The notes beneath the pieces were generated by a model. The model saw only the letters and a program-made list of their open reading frames with translations. It did no database searches and had not been told where the DNA came from. From Eleusine coracana subsp. coracana (lineage: Eukaryota; Streptophyta; Magnoliopsida; Poales; Poaceae): a DNA stretch of 64,000 bases. Below, piece by piece: positions 47,330 through 58,091 of the stretch; position 1 is the first letter of the stretch; every line of letters begins with the position of its first letter. Position numbers and translations under genes: made by a program. Location: the NCBI GenBank assembly GCA_032690845.1, contig CM064424.1, positions 36,097,511 through 36,161,510 of the forward strand, read 5' to 3'.

Positions 47330-47625
47330 ATAATAATGGGCCATAAAACTATTGGGCCTAAAAAATTAACAAGATGAAAAATAGCCTGCTAATTAAGTGG
47401 GCTAAAAGTATAAGGGCCTGATAATTAATGGGTTGAAAGTAAAAATGCCTGTGAAATTAATGGGCCAACATTAAAACGGTCTACAAATTAAAGGGACTGA
47501 AAGTGAAAAGGCGTGCCAATTAAGTGGGCTAGAAGTAAAAAAGTCTATTAAGCGGGCTAAAAGTTCACGTATCAAATTAACAGGCCGAATGTAAAAGGCC
47601 TGTAAATTGGTTCGACCCACAAAAA
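47330..47625. repeat. Imperfect short tandem repeats in CACTA element
   Basis: About nine diverged units of roughly 30-35 bp, each with AATTAAnGGGCC or AAGTGGGCT followed by AAAAGTAAAA-like bases. No coding capacity. Confidence 0.6.
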
Positions 47626-47899
47626 TAATGTGCCAGTCCATCAATTCGTGACAAAAATTACAAGCGTTATAAATATTTAATGACGATTTCTCGGGCGTCA
47701 TAACTGTTTATGACATTTATGTAGACCATCACAAATTTATGATAAAAACAACAAAAACGTCATAGAAGTTAATTAGCTACACACCTTCTGTGACGAAGGG
47801 ATTTTCGTCACCATTGCGTCATGGAAGGTAATTTGTGACGATTTTCACAGGTTTTGTAATATAAGTACATTGTCATAATAGGTCAAAATTGTTGTAGTG

Positions 47900-48190
47900 A
47901 CCTTTGGAGAATCCAAATGTCGCTCTGTATTGGTTTTGGAGAATAGGAAGCGATGAAGATTGAAGAGAAAGGATAAGAACTAAGACGATCAAAGGTGAAA
48001 ACCCAGCAGTCTAGGCGACGCAGGACGACAACAAGCTGCAATTAAGAAGGGCGTAAATGGTTGGAAAAAGATCAAATTTAATAGTGGATGGTTCACAAGT
48101 AACTGCGGGCATGAGATAAAAGCGCGCGGTAGATGAGGAGTTAAAATCCGGCGCATGAAGGATTTCGTACCCCGGACTCGGGGGGCATGT
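47900..48190 (+). other. Element-3 3' untranslated region, right part, with PPT
   Basis: Non-coding. Ends with CCCCGGACTCGGGGGGCATG directly before the 3' LTR; the GGGGGGCA run (48180-48189) is the PPT. Confidence 0.75.
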
Positions 48191-49540
48191 GTTGACACCA
48201 GAATTAGACCAGTCCCATTAATCGGAGGCGGAGAATTGAAATCGGCAGAAGTCAATGAAGTTCAATAGCTGAAGGGAGTCAAGTGGGCCCGATAGGGTCA
48301 TTTTATCTCTTTCTATTTTAGTTTAGATTTTGTTTAAAAAATAAATCTAGTTGGTTTGTTAAGAGTCCTGACCAAGTCGGGTCAGAGCCTCGTGCATGGG
48401 GTTTTATAAATATGTAATAGGATACGTATAAGAAAACAACACTTTTGTTCAATACAATTCGGCGCATCGCCAACCTTTCCCACTCGGCGAAATCCTCGTC
48501 TCATGTGGGTTGCATCGGTTCCGATCTCGACGAGAGACTTGGATTAGTGAACCTCGGTAATTCTATCAATCTCAACTAGTACTTTGTCATTGATTGATAT
48601 TCTAGTTGTTGTTGTTTGAACTGCTAGTTATCCGGTAATTAGATTTTCTCTGTACCTATTCTATCGACTCTGATTGCGACACTGTCTTGGTTAAACCAAT
48701 CTATTGCAATTTTAGTAGGTTCTACCGGTATATTTTAGATATATTATTCGAGTCACTTTATTGATTTCTATCTATAAATAGGTTAAATCTAGCTATATCT
48801 ACCGTGTTTGAATACTATCTCGATTAAGTTTGATCTATTTGAATCAGTAAGGCTGCATCGGTTTTGATCTCTTACTTGATAGATAGGGTTAGATCCGATC
48901 TGTTTATAGATAGAGTCGATAGAGTTCTATCAGGACGTTTAGCCGATAGGTTATCACGGTTCAATCGACTTTCTAGTACTTGGACTGGTTATATCATCCA
49001 CTTTGATAGTCGTTTGCCCCCATATTACAATAAGATTGATTTATGATTTTGAGGCATATTTGTAATACCAGCTAAATAGATCTATCAATCTGACACTATC
49101 GACAAGGCGAGTCCATGCGTATTTACTGTAGATCTATCGATTCAACTCTCTCGACTCTGGCACCTTACATCGACTCGCCCAGTTACTTCATAAATATTGT
49201 AGGCTTATCGACTCTGGCCTGTCTACTCGATTCTTTATCGTCATCATGATTTTAAACTGTTTATTGAATTCAATTTTGCCGACAAGCCGATACAATCAGT
49301 TGAATAGTTCAATTTCCCTTATTTTCTTTATCCATATAATAGCCTTGGCTGATTTCATGAATAGTGACTATCGGCTTTCTTCATCGGCCTATCCTAGGCC
49401 GGTGATCCACGTCTTCTGACTGTTTATTTCTTTGTCAATTTGCAAGGAAAATCGACTGACACGTCCCGGTTTCTTGTATTGAGTCTGCACTGGAGTTAAG
49501 CAGATCTCCCAGGTCACGCATGGTGATTTTCGTATCAACA
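48191..49540 (+). mobile_element. 3' LTR of element 3
   Basis: Begins TGTTGACAC, ends CGTATCAACA, 1350 bp. TATA-like TTTTATAAATATG at 48402-48414. Contains the 56-bp block lost from the 5' LTR. Confidence 0.88.
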
Positions 49541-50300
49541 TGCGCTCAATCCCTTACTCTCGGCACTCGAGTGAGGCCGCTAGCAATAGCAACCACCGCA
49601 CCCCTCTCCTCCCGGTGTCTGCGGTATGTTGCTTCCCATGTTCCATGATTTTCATACAATATTAGGGGTTAGGGGGTTTTCATTTTCTTAATGTCTTTGT
49701 GATTCTCGATAGTTCTCGGCTGTTTTAGGCCAGTATCAGTACTATATGTGCTTCAATTTAGTTATCGAGTCGTTATATCATGATTTATGGAATGGGGATA
49801 TTTTACTGTTCATCGACTCTTTAGAGACCGGTGGTTCGTCTTCTTCCGTGGCTCGAGCACGCCATGGCGAGTCGCGCTCGCCTTTGCCGAAGCGTGTCCG
49901 CGGCGCTGTGGCCCCGGTCGTCTCAGTGACAGCAAAGGAGGAGGAGGAGGATGTGGTCATCCGGACAGTAGCGAAGGAGGAGGAGGAGGAGATCGTCCCG
50001 GCAGCAGCAGAAGAGGAGGAGGAGGTGCTGCCGAAGGAGGTCATCACAACGACGGTCGGCAACATTTCTCCGGTTGAGTGATGAGTCCCCTCCTCGTTGT
50101 CATCATCGCTCGCCTCTGTGGATGCTCTTCATCCCCTCGTCCTCGTCGTCTAGCTAGATTCAAGTCTTGTTGTCATGGCCACTTTTTTCTCTTTCTTTGT
50201 ACTAGTATATTTCTGTTGAACACTTCTGATAGTGTTTTATTATTCTCATCGTTGAACTGGATGAACTGCGTTATTTTGTGAATGTATTATATGTTCTGAT
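49541..50300 (+). pseudogene. Gene-like segment continuing the CT-rich leader
   Basis: If element 3 is removed, the CT-rich tract ending at 9904 joins C-rich leader-like sequence at 49541. A donor GCG|GTATGT at 49624 and an acceptor TTTTAG at 49728 bound a 105-bp intron. The frame 49746-50081 codes 111 residues with MCFNLVIESLYHDLWN at the start and an acidic run of Lys/Glu/Val (KEEEEEDVVIRTVAKEEEEE). After the stop, T-rich sequence to about 50300 resembles a 3' untranslated region. I do not recognise the protein. Glu runs also arise from a simple GAG repeat, so coding is unproven. The 39.6-kb insertion in the leader would be expected to disrupt expression. Confidence 0.4.
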
Positions 50301-50410
50301 CGCCATCCCCTCGTTGCCAATATGTATGTTTGGGCTAGGATTGGTGTTTTTACATATTTAACTGCTAGTTCTATCTAGCTGGTGCGAAATCAAGGGGGTG
50401 CTGCTAGCTA
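50301..50410. other. Unassigned spacer
   Basis: Nothing recognisable. Confidence 0.4.
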
Positions 50411-50535
50411 GGCCTGTTTGTTTCCTGGCCAGATCATATAATCTGGATTACAGGTGCTGTATTATATAATCTACCTATTTGTTTCACTTCAGAATATATA
50501 ATCTGGGTGGATTATAAGCTCAAAATAAACAGGCC
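50411..50535. repeat. MITE, 125 bp, hAT-like
   Basis: Ends GGCCTGTTTGTTT and AAATAAACAGGCC are inverse complements, and the inside repeats ATATAATCTGG in both directions. Flanks ctagctag (50404-50411) and ctaactag (50536-50543) differ at one base, consistent with an 8-bp target duplication of a hAT-related element, although the left copy would share one base with the terminus. Confidence 0.75.
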
Positions 50536-50863
50536 CTAACTAGGTAGCTGTTTTTTAGTGTTTTCTTGGGTGCTAATAGGGTGGAAAATATAGGATTACA
50601 ACTGATTTTTCATTTTGTTGTGGGTGCATTTGCACCCACTAGCTACACGGTAGCTTCGCCCATGTTTACTTTTGTTTCCAAGTGATTTGAAACAACGTCA
50701 AAAAATTCAGAACTAATCAGTTGCTTTCAATCACACTTTTCTATGCAAAACAATGTCAAATAATTCAAAGCTAATCTCTTTTTCACGAAGGCATTAAAAG
50801 TTTTTACATATGTACTTGTTAGCGCTGCCTGACAGGTTTTAGCGGTTACTAGCGTCAAACAAG

Positions 50864-51067
50864 TTTTTACTAATCTCAAACGGTTGAAAGGTTCCTTAAC
50901 TTTCAAACGACTGAAACATAGCAAGGTTCAAGTTTTTATTACTAGATGGAATGTTCCCCTCCAAATTTTTACTAATCTCAAATGGTTGAAAGGTTCCTTA
51001 ACTTTCAAACGACTGAAACATAGCAAGGTTCAAGTTTTTATTACTAGATGGAATGTTCCCCTCCAAA
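50864..51067. repeat. Tandem duplication, 2 x 102 bp
   Basis: Units 50864-50965 and 50966-51067 are almost identical; the visible change is ACGG to ATGG. Each unit also has internal inverted symmetry (GGTTGAAAGGTTCC and CTTTCAAACG). The near identity implies a recent event. Confidence 0.9.
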
Positions 51068-51292
51068 TTTTTGGCGCGCGCGGGTGATTTTTTTGCGAGG
51101 CCACCTAATTCAACTCAACCCTTTCAAATTAATGTGGTTCGGCCCCCACCTACCCAAAGCTCATAGCGACATCTCAAAAGGAGAAAAGTCACAGCCGCTG
51201 CTACCTTTTTTGCATAATCTGTTGGAGGCGAACAAGGAGAGACGACTAGTTGCTGCGCGACGTTGTTCTGAGCACTAACCCCGCGACTTCTT
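51068..51292. other. Unassigned spacer
   Basis: Starts with a short GC alternation (GGCGCGCGCGGG at 51072) and has no credible gene. Ends at the LTR edge. Confidence 0.4.
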
Positions 51293-53925
51293 TGTGGATC
51301 CCCTTCCCGGAGGATCGAGGTTCCGAAGGTGCTGATAGTGTAGACACTTGATAATACAATATTTATCCAAATTTAAGCTGAATATTATATCATTAAGGTT
51401 ATCAGAGTGCAGCGGAATATTACAAGTTCATGAATGTTTTGAAAACAGTGGAAGCAAATAACGTTCAGAAAACTATGAGCTCGATGATACAACATAGTGA
51501 TGATCCATGCCCGAAGAACATCACTCTAGCAGCACACAACATCACTGCGACGGCAAGTCGGACTCCCAGTGGGCAGTCCAACCCTCAGGGACTTGCATGT
51601 CCCAAGGCATCATATCTACAGGCAATTCTATTTCTTCATTACCTGAAAAACACAATGGCACAAAGTCTGAGTACTAATTACTCTACAAGACTTACCCGTC
51701 GGACACCTAGACATGCAGAGGCACTAATAGGTGGCTTGTTTAAAAGGACTTGCACTAAGCAACCTATTAGTTCTATCAAGTTTTAATTGTCAATTTAAAT
51801 GGGTTGAGCCGAAATATAACTTTAGTTGCAACAATAGGATAATAAAACAATATATAAAGTTAATACGGCATAAGAGCAATAATAATAATGATCGTCATCA
51901 TCAATAAGCAAAATAATCCATTTCATAATATTAGGTGCAACTACGCGATAGGCGCGGTGACCAAGTGGTACTCATTACTGTGAGGGACAGCAATTGCAAT
52001 CGATTTACACCAGCTGGGAAAACCTGAGATGCATGACACATACACACCAATTAAGGTCGTATATGACAACCTTTCGCAAGAAAAGCACCTACACCTTAGC
52101 CCAGGTGTGGTGACGTCGAGTGGGCATGCCGTTCTGCCAACAATACTTCATGGTCTGAACCGCCCACTCTAGCAGCAGGAGGGTCAGTGACCAACGCACC
52201 TTAACCGTCCTCAATGCAAGTGACCTTTAATGCTACATCGGTTTACTAGTACTCATAAGCTAGCATGCATTCGGTACTGTTCAATACTTGATCAAGGGAC
52301 CGACCATGAACGGGTACTAGGTTCGATAAGGCAGGGCTACCACAGTCAACACCCATGTGTTGCTGCAAACCTACACATGCATTTTCCCTGCCCGGTCATA
52401 ACATAAAAATAAACTTCTTTTAATAATTCCCGTTCCAGTGGTCAAGTTCATTCCTTAGTAATAATACTTTCTAACGAGACTAGTAATTACTAAGCATAGC
52501 ATAATAGTACCGATTCTACCAAGTTCTAAGGACAGCAGCATAGGTCATTTGGATATCATGCAAGGTGGGTTTCAATCAACTCAAATGACCTAATGCAATA
52601 ATAATTATAAACACTAGTAAAATAAACTAGCAAAATTTTGTAAAAAGGCGAATGTAAACCGGGGCTTGCGTGAATCAACACTAGTGTTAGCAACTTCTCC
52701 TTCCCGCTCTTGAGAGTCAACGTCCTTCTGCAAGTCGTCCTCTTGCTCCTGATGGTCGTTACTTATATGATGAAATTGAATTAACGGCATTATCAGAACA
52801 CCGTTTTATGCAATGATATGATGCATACAAGCACATGATGCTTTAGTGTTAATTAAAATTATTTTATATTCTCGAAGCCATATGCTTTAGAGAAGTTGGG
52901 TTGTTAATTAAGATTTTAGGTATATATATTCTCTATGCAATTAAACAAGGTAATTGAGTGATATGAGTAATTAAATTAATTAGAAAAAATAAATTTAGGT
53001 TTCTCGACATGTATGATTTACTATGAACAGAGGCTTATATGAGTGATTTTTATGCCAAGTGACAAGGGCAAATTTATTACAGAATAATTACTAGAATTAA
53101 TTTAAGAAAACACACTAAATAAATTCCAGAGCCTGAAATAATTCATATTTTACCAAACAAAAATTTGTGGTGGTATATAATCATGTGTTTACTAAGCATG
53201 CCAAGAATCAGGGTTAAATTTTATTCCTAGAATTTTAGGTGAATTATTTGGTATTTTAGCAATTAAATGAATTAATAGAAATACATGTACAGAGACAGCT
53301 ATTTATCATTTTACTAAAATAGAGCACTGAAATATGAATCCAACAAAATTTGTTTGGGCCACATTGGATTTGGATTCGATTTACTATGGTTTTTCAAAGT
53401 TAATAGTAATTTATGGCAATTTTACTGGTATTTCTGGTTTTTAGGAGTGGCCACGTAGGAGCCACGTGGGCGACACGTCGGAGCCAACTCAGCTGCCAGT
53501 AGGCGTCAGTCAGCGCCATCGCGGGACTCACCGGCGGGGTTTGCGAGCTCGCCGCCGGGCTGTGGACTCACTGGAGCTCGACTCCGAGTTCACTAAGATG
53601 TAGAGCAGGCCGAGGCGCACACGTGGGATAGGCTTGCGAGGGAAGTGGCTCACTGGAGGACCGTCGGCGGCGAGGAGCGGCGGAAGTCAAAGTTTGGCGG
53701 CCTCGCATTTTCGCTAGGAAGCAGCAAATCGGGTGTGGTCTTCTCCTATAGCTTCACGGAAGCACCATGAAGAGCGGCATCACATCGGCTTGCGTCGGAG
53801 AGGGCCGGAGATATGAGCTCGTCGTGGGGGCGGCTTTGTTTTGCCATCGGAGATGATCAGAGCCGGGGAAAGTAGAATGCCGGTGACTTTGAGTGGAGAA
53901 AACAGAGAAAGAAAAGGTCAGAGAG
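51293..53925 (-). mobile_element. Long LTR (Gypsy-type), inverted partner of 1-2095
   Basis: Plus strand starts TGTGGATCCCC, the mirror of the LTR end at 2095. 51293-53400 aligns with 2095-1 inverted. 53400-53925 would correspond to sequence left of the window and is G/C-rich. The right limit is taken where the Copia integrase frame breaks (about 53925). No matching target duplication was found, so the far end may be truncated. Confidence 0.68.
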
Positions 53926-53929
53926 GTAC

Positions 53930-55090
53930 GCTAAGATGCCATCGGAAGATCTTGACTCAAACTTATCAAGATTGCCACGCTTGAGAATAAAACACTTGCA
54001 ACCAAAGGCACGCAAATGAGAAACCGAGGGCTTTCTCCCAAAATGCAACACATAAGAAGTCACATTAAGAATAGAGCACAAGAAAATCCGATTGGAAACA
54101 TAGCAAGCAGTGCTAATGGCCTCAGCCCAGAACCACCTCGGAGTCATATGCTCATCGAGCATCGTCCGAGCCATCTCCACCAAGGTTCTATTCTTTCTTT
54201 CGATCATACCATTCTGCTAGGGAACACGAGGTGCTGAAAACTGATGCTCAATACCATGCTCAAGACAAAAAGCATCAAAGGAGGAGTTCTTGAACTCGGT
54301 GCCATTATCACTATGAATTGCTTGTAATGCACCAGGGAGTTCCTTGAACAACCTCAAGGCTAAGTTTCGAAAGTGATGAAACACTTCATCCTTGCTCTCA
54401 AGAAAGTAAACCCAAGAGTAGCAAGAGTAGTCATCAACAATCACAAGAACATACCACTTCCCACGTGACGAACGAATCCGAGAAGGACCAACAGTGTCCA
54501 TGTGAAGCAACTCTCCAGGGCGTTCAGTCATCACCAAATTGATTTGTGGATGAGAAGCGGCAATCATTTTCCCATGATGACAAGGAGCACAAACCAAATC
54601 CTTATCAAACTTGAGCTTAGGCAATCCTCGGATCAAACCTAGGCCACTCAAGTGACATAACAAGTCAAAGCTCATGTGACCTAGTCTCCTATGCCATTTC
54701 AAGAGCTCAGAAGAAGATTGAGCAAACAAGCACTTGTGAGAACCAGGAGAACCATCAAAATCAGCCTAAAAAACTCTGCCAATGCGAGAAATCCCACAAA
54801 CCAATGAATCACTCGAATCAAGAACACAAGAAGCATTTGACTTAAAGGGCACTTCCAAACCAACATCAACAAGCTGAGAGACAGAGAGGAGATTGTACTT
54901 GAGATACTCAACCAAACCAACATCCTTGAGAGTGAATTTTTCATTTACCTTTACTGCACCTCTTTCCTTCACTCTTCCTCTCTTGTCATCTCCAAAGGTC
55001 ACATACTCCCGGTGCTTCAAAGGAGTGAGTCTGGAGAACCACTTTGCATCTCCGGTCATGTGGCGCAAACACCCGGTGTCCATCAACCAT
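53930..55090 (-). pseudogene. Copia protease and integrase, 3'-truncated
   Basis: Minus strand. Protease active site near 55080 (MMDTGCLRHMTGD; DSG is usual, here DTG). Then NLLSVSQLVDVGL, the integrase zinc domain (LLKWHRRLGHMSFDLL, CAPCHHGKM), and the core: D in LLHMDTVGP, D in AIHSDNGTEF, E in NGMIERKNRTL. Stops at about 54767 and 54218 cut the frame; the second one lies in the block usually reading PQQNG. The last recognisable residues are FGCKCFILKRGNLDKFESRSSDG, then the sequence changes at about 53930. Reverse transcriptase and RNase H, which follow integrase in Copia, are missing. Confidence 0.9.
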
Positions 55091-57609
55091 TTGTTCTCTA
55101 GGCCTCCACCTACTACCTACAAAGAACGAGAAGGAAAAGTTGATGGCTCAGTGATGGGGTTAGTCAAAAAGCATTTGGGAATCCATCCCTTAACCATACG
55201 ACCAGTAGTAGTCATCACAGTTCTTTGCGCATTATCATTCCAATGCATGGGACGAGAACCACGATAGGGAAAACGTGGCCTGTCAAAGCGTCTCAACTCA
55301 GATCTTGGGTTGTGAAAATAGAAATCATCTGTGTGAAAGCCAAATCCACGCGAGTGACACTCACCACGATGGGGAAAACGTGGGGCACCGAAGCGCTATT
55401 GCGCAAAGCCTCTGTTTCATGAATCAAAGCCATATGAGGGATGACCCTGTCCACGATAGGCACGAGAAAAAGAGAAAGCCTGAAAGTCAACAAAATCATC
55501 AAAAAAGGCATCCCTAGTCAACTTAGCTTGCTTCATCTCAATCCTCTTACGCCTATAACAGAATTCATCCAAGTGACCCTTATGACCACAGAACATGCAA
55601 ATGTAGACACTCTCATGTTTAGGTTTTGTTTGCACATAGGGTTTTGGTTTTGGCTTCTCTGTTTGCTTTGGGTTGAAGGAAGGTTTGGGGTTTGGTGGAT
55701 AGTATGTGTCAATGGATTTGATGGATTGTTCCTCATCCTTGTTGCTAGAGCTAGGCACAAACTTACCCACATTTTCACTCTCTTTGTCACACCTCTCAAA
55801 TCCCAAGCCCAAGTTATAGGTTGACCTAGAAGCACTCTACTTTACTCTTGCCAAATCACTCTCAATCTTTTCCTCACTCACTAGGGTTCTCTGGAGCTTA
55901 GAAACAAGATAGCCATTTTCCTGAACTAGGACTTTGTTTTCCTCCCTAGTGATTACTAGCTTGTCCTTGAGGGTAACACACACTTCACACGGAGGTAGGA
56001 GAACTTTAGAGCGAGTCTCAGTGAGCAGCTTCGACTCAAGCTCTTTGACTTTTAGGGTCTGTGCTTCCAACTCATCTGTGAGCTTGGGGCACTTCTGACA
56101 TGCACCCAAAAGAGTTGGCCTAGCTTTGAATTCCTCAAGCTCCTTGAGGGCACTCTCAAGCTGACTAGCAACTTGAGCATGCACACTCTCCCTCTGACTC
56201 AAATCATTCATCACAACTTGACAAGACTCACACTCAGCAGCAATATCAACGCATGCAAGCTTAGACCTAAGCGAAGCAATTTCAAAATCAGCACTCTCCA
56301 ACTTAGACTTAAGCTCTCTACTTTCACGAACAGCACTGCGAAGCTTATCATCTTGCATGAGCAACACATCACGCAATTGATCAAGTTCAGAAGAGAGTTC
56401 ATCAAGAGTGGGAGGTACCTCGCTTATGTTGGAGTCGGAGCCAGAGTCGGTGTCGTGGTCATTCTTTGCCATGAAGCAAAGCCCGATGAAGTAGTCCTTC
56501 CTCTTGACTCGTGGCTTCTCAATCTCCTCATCTGAGCTTGTAAGGCCATCACTTGATGTGAGGTCGACATCGTTTAGAGCGGCAACGCAGGCACATGCGA
56601 CTGCCTTCATGAACTTCTTGGAGTTTTTACTTCGCTTGTAGAAGTGGTTCTTCTTCTTCTTGAAGTCTTCAGTGTTGTTGTTGTGATACCCGGCCTTCTT
56701 CTTCTTGGGACAGTCAGCGATGAAGTGTCCAGGGTCACCACACTCGAAGCAAGTTCTTGAACCACCACCTCATCTTTCCTTCTTGTTGTTGTAGAACTTC
56801 CTAAACTTCCTTGTGAGCAAGGACAACTCTTCATCAGGAATGCACTCCATCTGTTCATCGGAAGCTGCAATAAGGAAAGACAAAGCAAACTCCAAAGAAG
56901 ACATGTAATGTGAGGGGTTAGTTTCATAAGAAGTACCACCAAGACTACCCTTTTGAGAGCTGGAAAGCAAAGCCATGCTAGAGGCAGGAATAGCAAGATT
57001 AGGACAAGATTTCCTAGACAGTTCATGAGATTTCAGCTTGCTATATAGTTGCTCATAGTTCAGGGTATTGAAATCATCAGTTTCTTCTAAAGCAGCAGTC
57101 TTAACTCCCCAAGCATTTTCATCAAGAGAATACAACAGTTGCTTAGCTCTATCATTGTTAGTGTACACAAGTTTACCACAAGCCCTCAAGTTGCACACAA
57201 TAGCCTTAAACCTACGGAAAGTATCATCTAGTGATTCGCCAGGTTTTTAGGCAAAGGTTTGGTACTGTCTATTGTAAGAGTCCTTACGCATAGACTTAAC
57301 TTGATTGGTACCCTCATGGTATGTGCACAGTTTTTCCCAAATAGCATGAGCAGTCTCAAGATGAGAAACACGATCAAATTCATTCCTACCAAGTGCAGAG
57401 AGCAGAATGTTAACAGCTTTGGAATTGTTTTCATACCTGTTCAATTCAAGAGCAGTGGCCCTATCAAGGTTCTCAGGTATCTGGTAGTCCTGTGTGACAA
57501 TCTCCCAAATCGCATGACATTGGCTTAAGTGATAAGCCTTGGTCCGTGATTTCCAATAGGGAAAATCTTCCCCATCGAACATCACAAGCTTTACTACATG
57601 CATATCCAT
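55091..57609 (-). pseudogene. Copia gag
   Basis: Starts at 57609 (MDMHVVKLVMFDGEDFPYWKS), after the primer site. UBN2-like capsid: AHAIWEKLCTYHEGTNQVK, stop at 57247, then GESLDDTFRRFKAIVCNL. First zinc knuckle CFECGDPGHFIADC at about 56710-56750. Then a 257-codon frame (55837-56610) that is acidic and predicts a long coiled coil (TLDELSSELDQLRDVLL, ESRELKSKLESADFEIASL) with CxxC pairs, followed by a second knuckle CMFCGHKGHLDEFC at about 55560-55600. Coiled-coil gag with a second knuckle is known from grass Copia elements of the Sirevirus type; the lineage is inferred. At least three stops. Confidence 0.85.
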
Positions 57610-57655
57610 GTCGCCTTGAGATCACAAAGCCAGTGAAGGTCAACTAGTGATCAAA

Positions 57656-57670
57656 CCGGCTCTAATACCA
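57656..57670 (-). promoter_or_regulatory. Primer-binding site of the Copia element
   Basis: Minus strand reads TGGTATTAGAGCCGG two bases after the LTR end, an initiator-Met tRNA site with one change from TGGTATCAGAGC. Confidence 0.9.
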
Positions 57671-57915
57671 ATTGAAGGACCGAGAAGGTGACCAGAGGGG
57701 GTGTGAATGGGAGCCAATTAAAATTCTTCTCAAGAACTTGGCCTATGTCCTAACTACAACCCCAAACCAACCTCTAACCGAGTTACCAAGATTACACACA
57801 CCAAATTGTGATATGCTAACCTTAGGAATGACTCAAACCAAAAGGACACATAGTCGAAGCACAAGAGAAACAAAAAGGGAAACAATGAAGATCCAAAAGA
57901 TCACAAAACTAAGCT

Positions 57916-58091
57916 TGACGGAAGTTCCGTGGTGCCCGACGGAAGTTTTGAAGCCCCCAACAGAAGTTCTATCAATCACGGAAGTTCCGGGCAACCGGAG
58001 AACTGTCACTCATGGAAGTTCCGTGGTTCTTGACAGAAGTTCTGTCATGGTCACGGAAGTTCTGTCCTAGCCACGGAAGTTCTGTCCTGGG
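57916..58091. repeat. Array of CGGAAGTTCCG-like motifs
   Basis: Eight near copies (ACGGAAGTTCCG, ACGGAAGTTTTG, ACAGAAGTTCTA, ACGGAAGTTCCG, ATGGAAGTTCCG, ACAGAAGTTCTG, ACGGAAGTTCTG twice) about 15-30 bp apart. The core is nearly self-complementary. Confidence 0.8.

Larger units (their letters stand above)
42781..47899. mobile_element. CACTA-type DNA element without recognisable transposase
   Basis: 5119 bp with ends CACTACAACAAATGTTACC on the left and its mirror ...GTTGTAGTG on the right (11 terminal bases identical). Flanking triplets are act (42778-42780) and acc (47900-47902), two of three bases matching. Both subterminal zones (42800-43000, 47640-47890) are full of ATGAC/GTCAT words in both directions, as expected for binding sites of a CACTA-type protein. 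No TNPD/TNPA frame is visible, so it is non-autonomous. It sits in the 3' untranslated region of element 3. Confidence 0.85.
9905..49540 (+). mobile_element. Element 3: Tat-type Gypsy LTR retrotransposon, host of the nested stack
   Basis: Bounded by two related direct LTRs (9905-11198 and 48191-49540). Flanking bases are cgcgc on the left and tgcgc on the right, a 5-bp target duplication with one C/T difference. Order: LTR, primer site, gag remnant, [element 1], gag remainder, protease, reverse transcriptase, RNase H, second RNase H, integrase, 3' untranslated region with [CACTA], PPT, LTR. Removing the insertions leaves about 9.6 kb. The second RNase H and the order of domains place it in the Tat lineage. 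All coding modules are broken by stops and frameshifts. Confidence 0.88.

Noticed and set aside
49778..50065. Minus-strand Ser/Thr-rich frame opposite the acidic frame
   Set aside because: It is the complement of the GAG/GAA-rich repeat; the splice signals and tail favour the plus strand.
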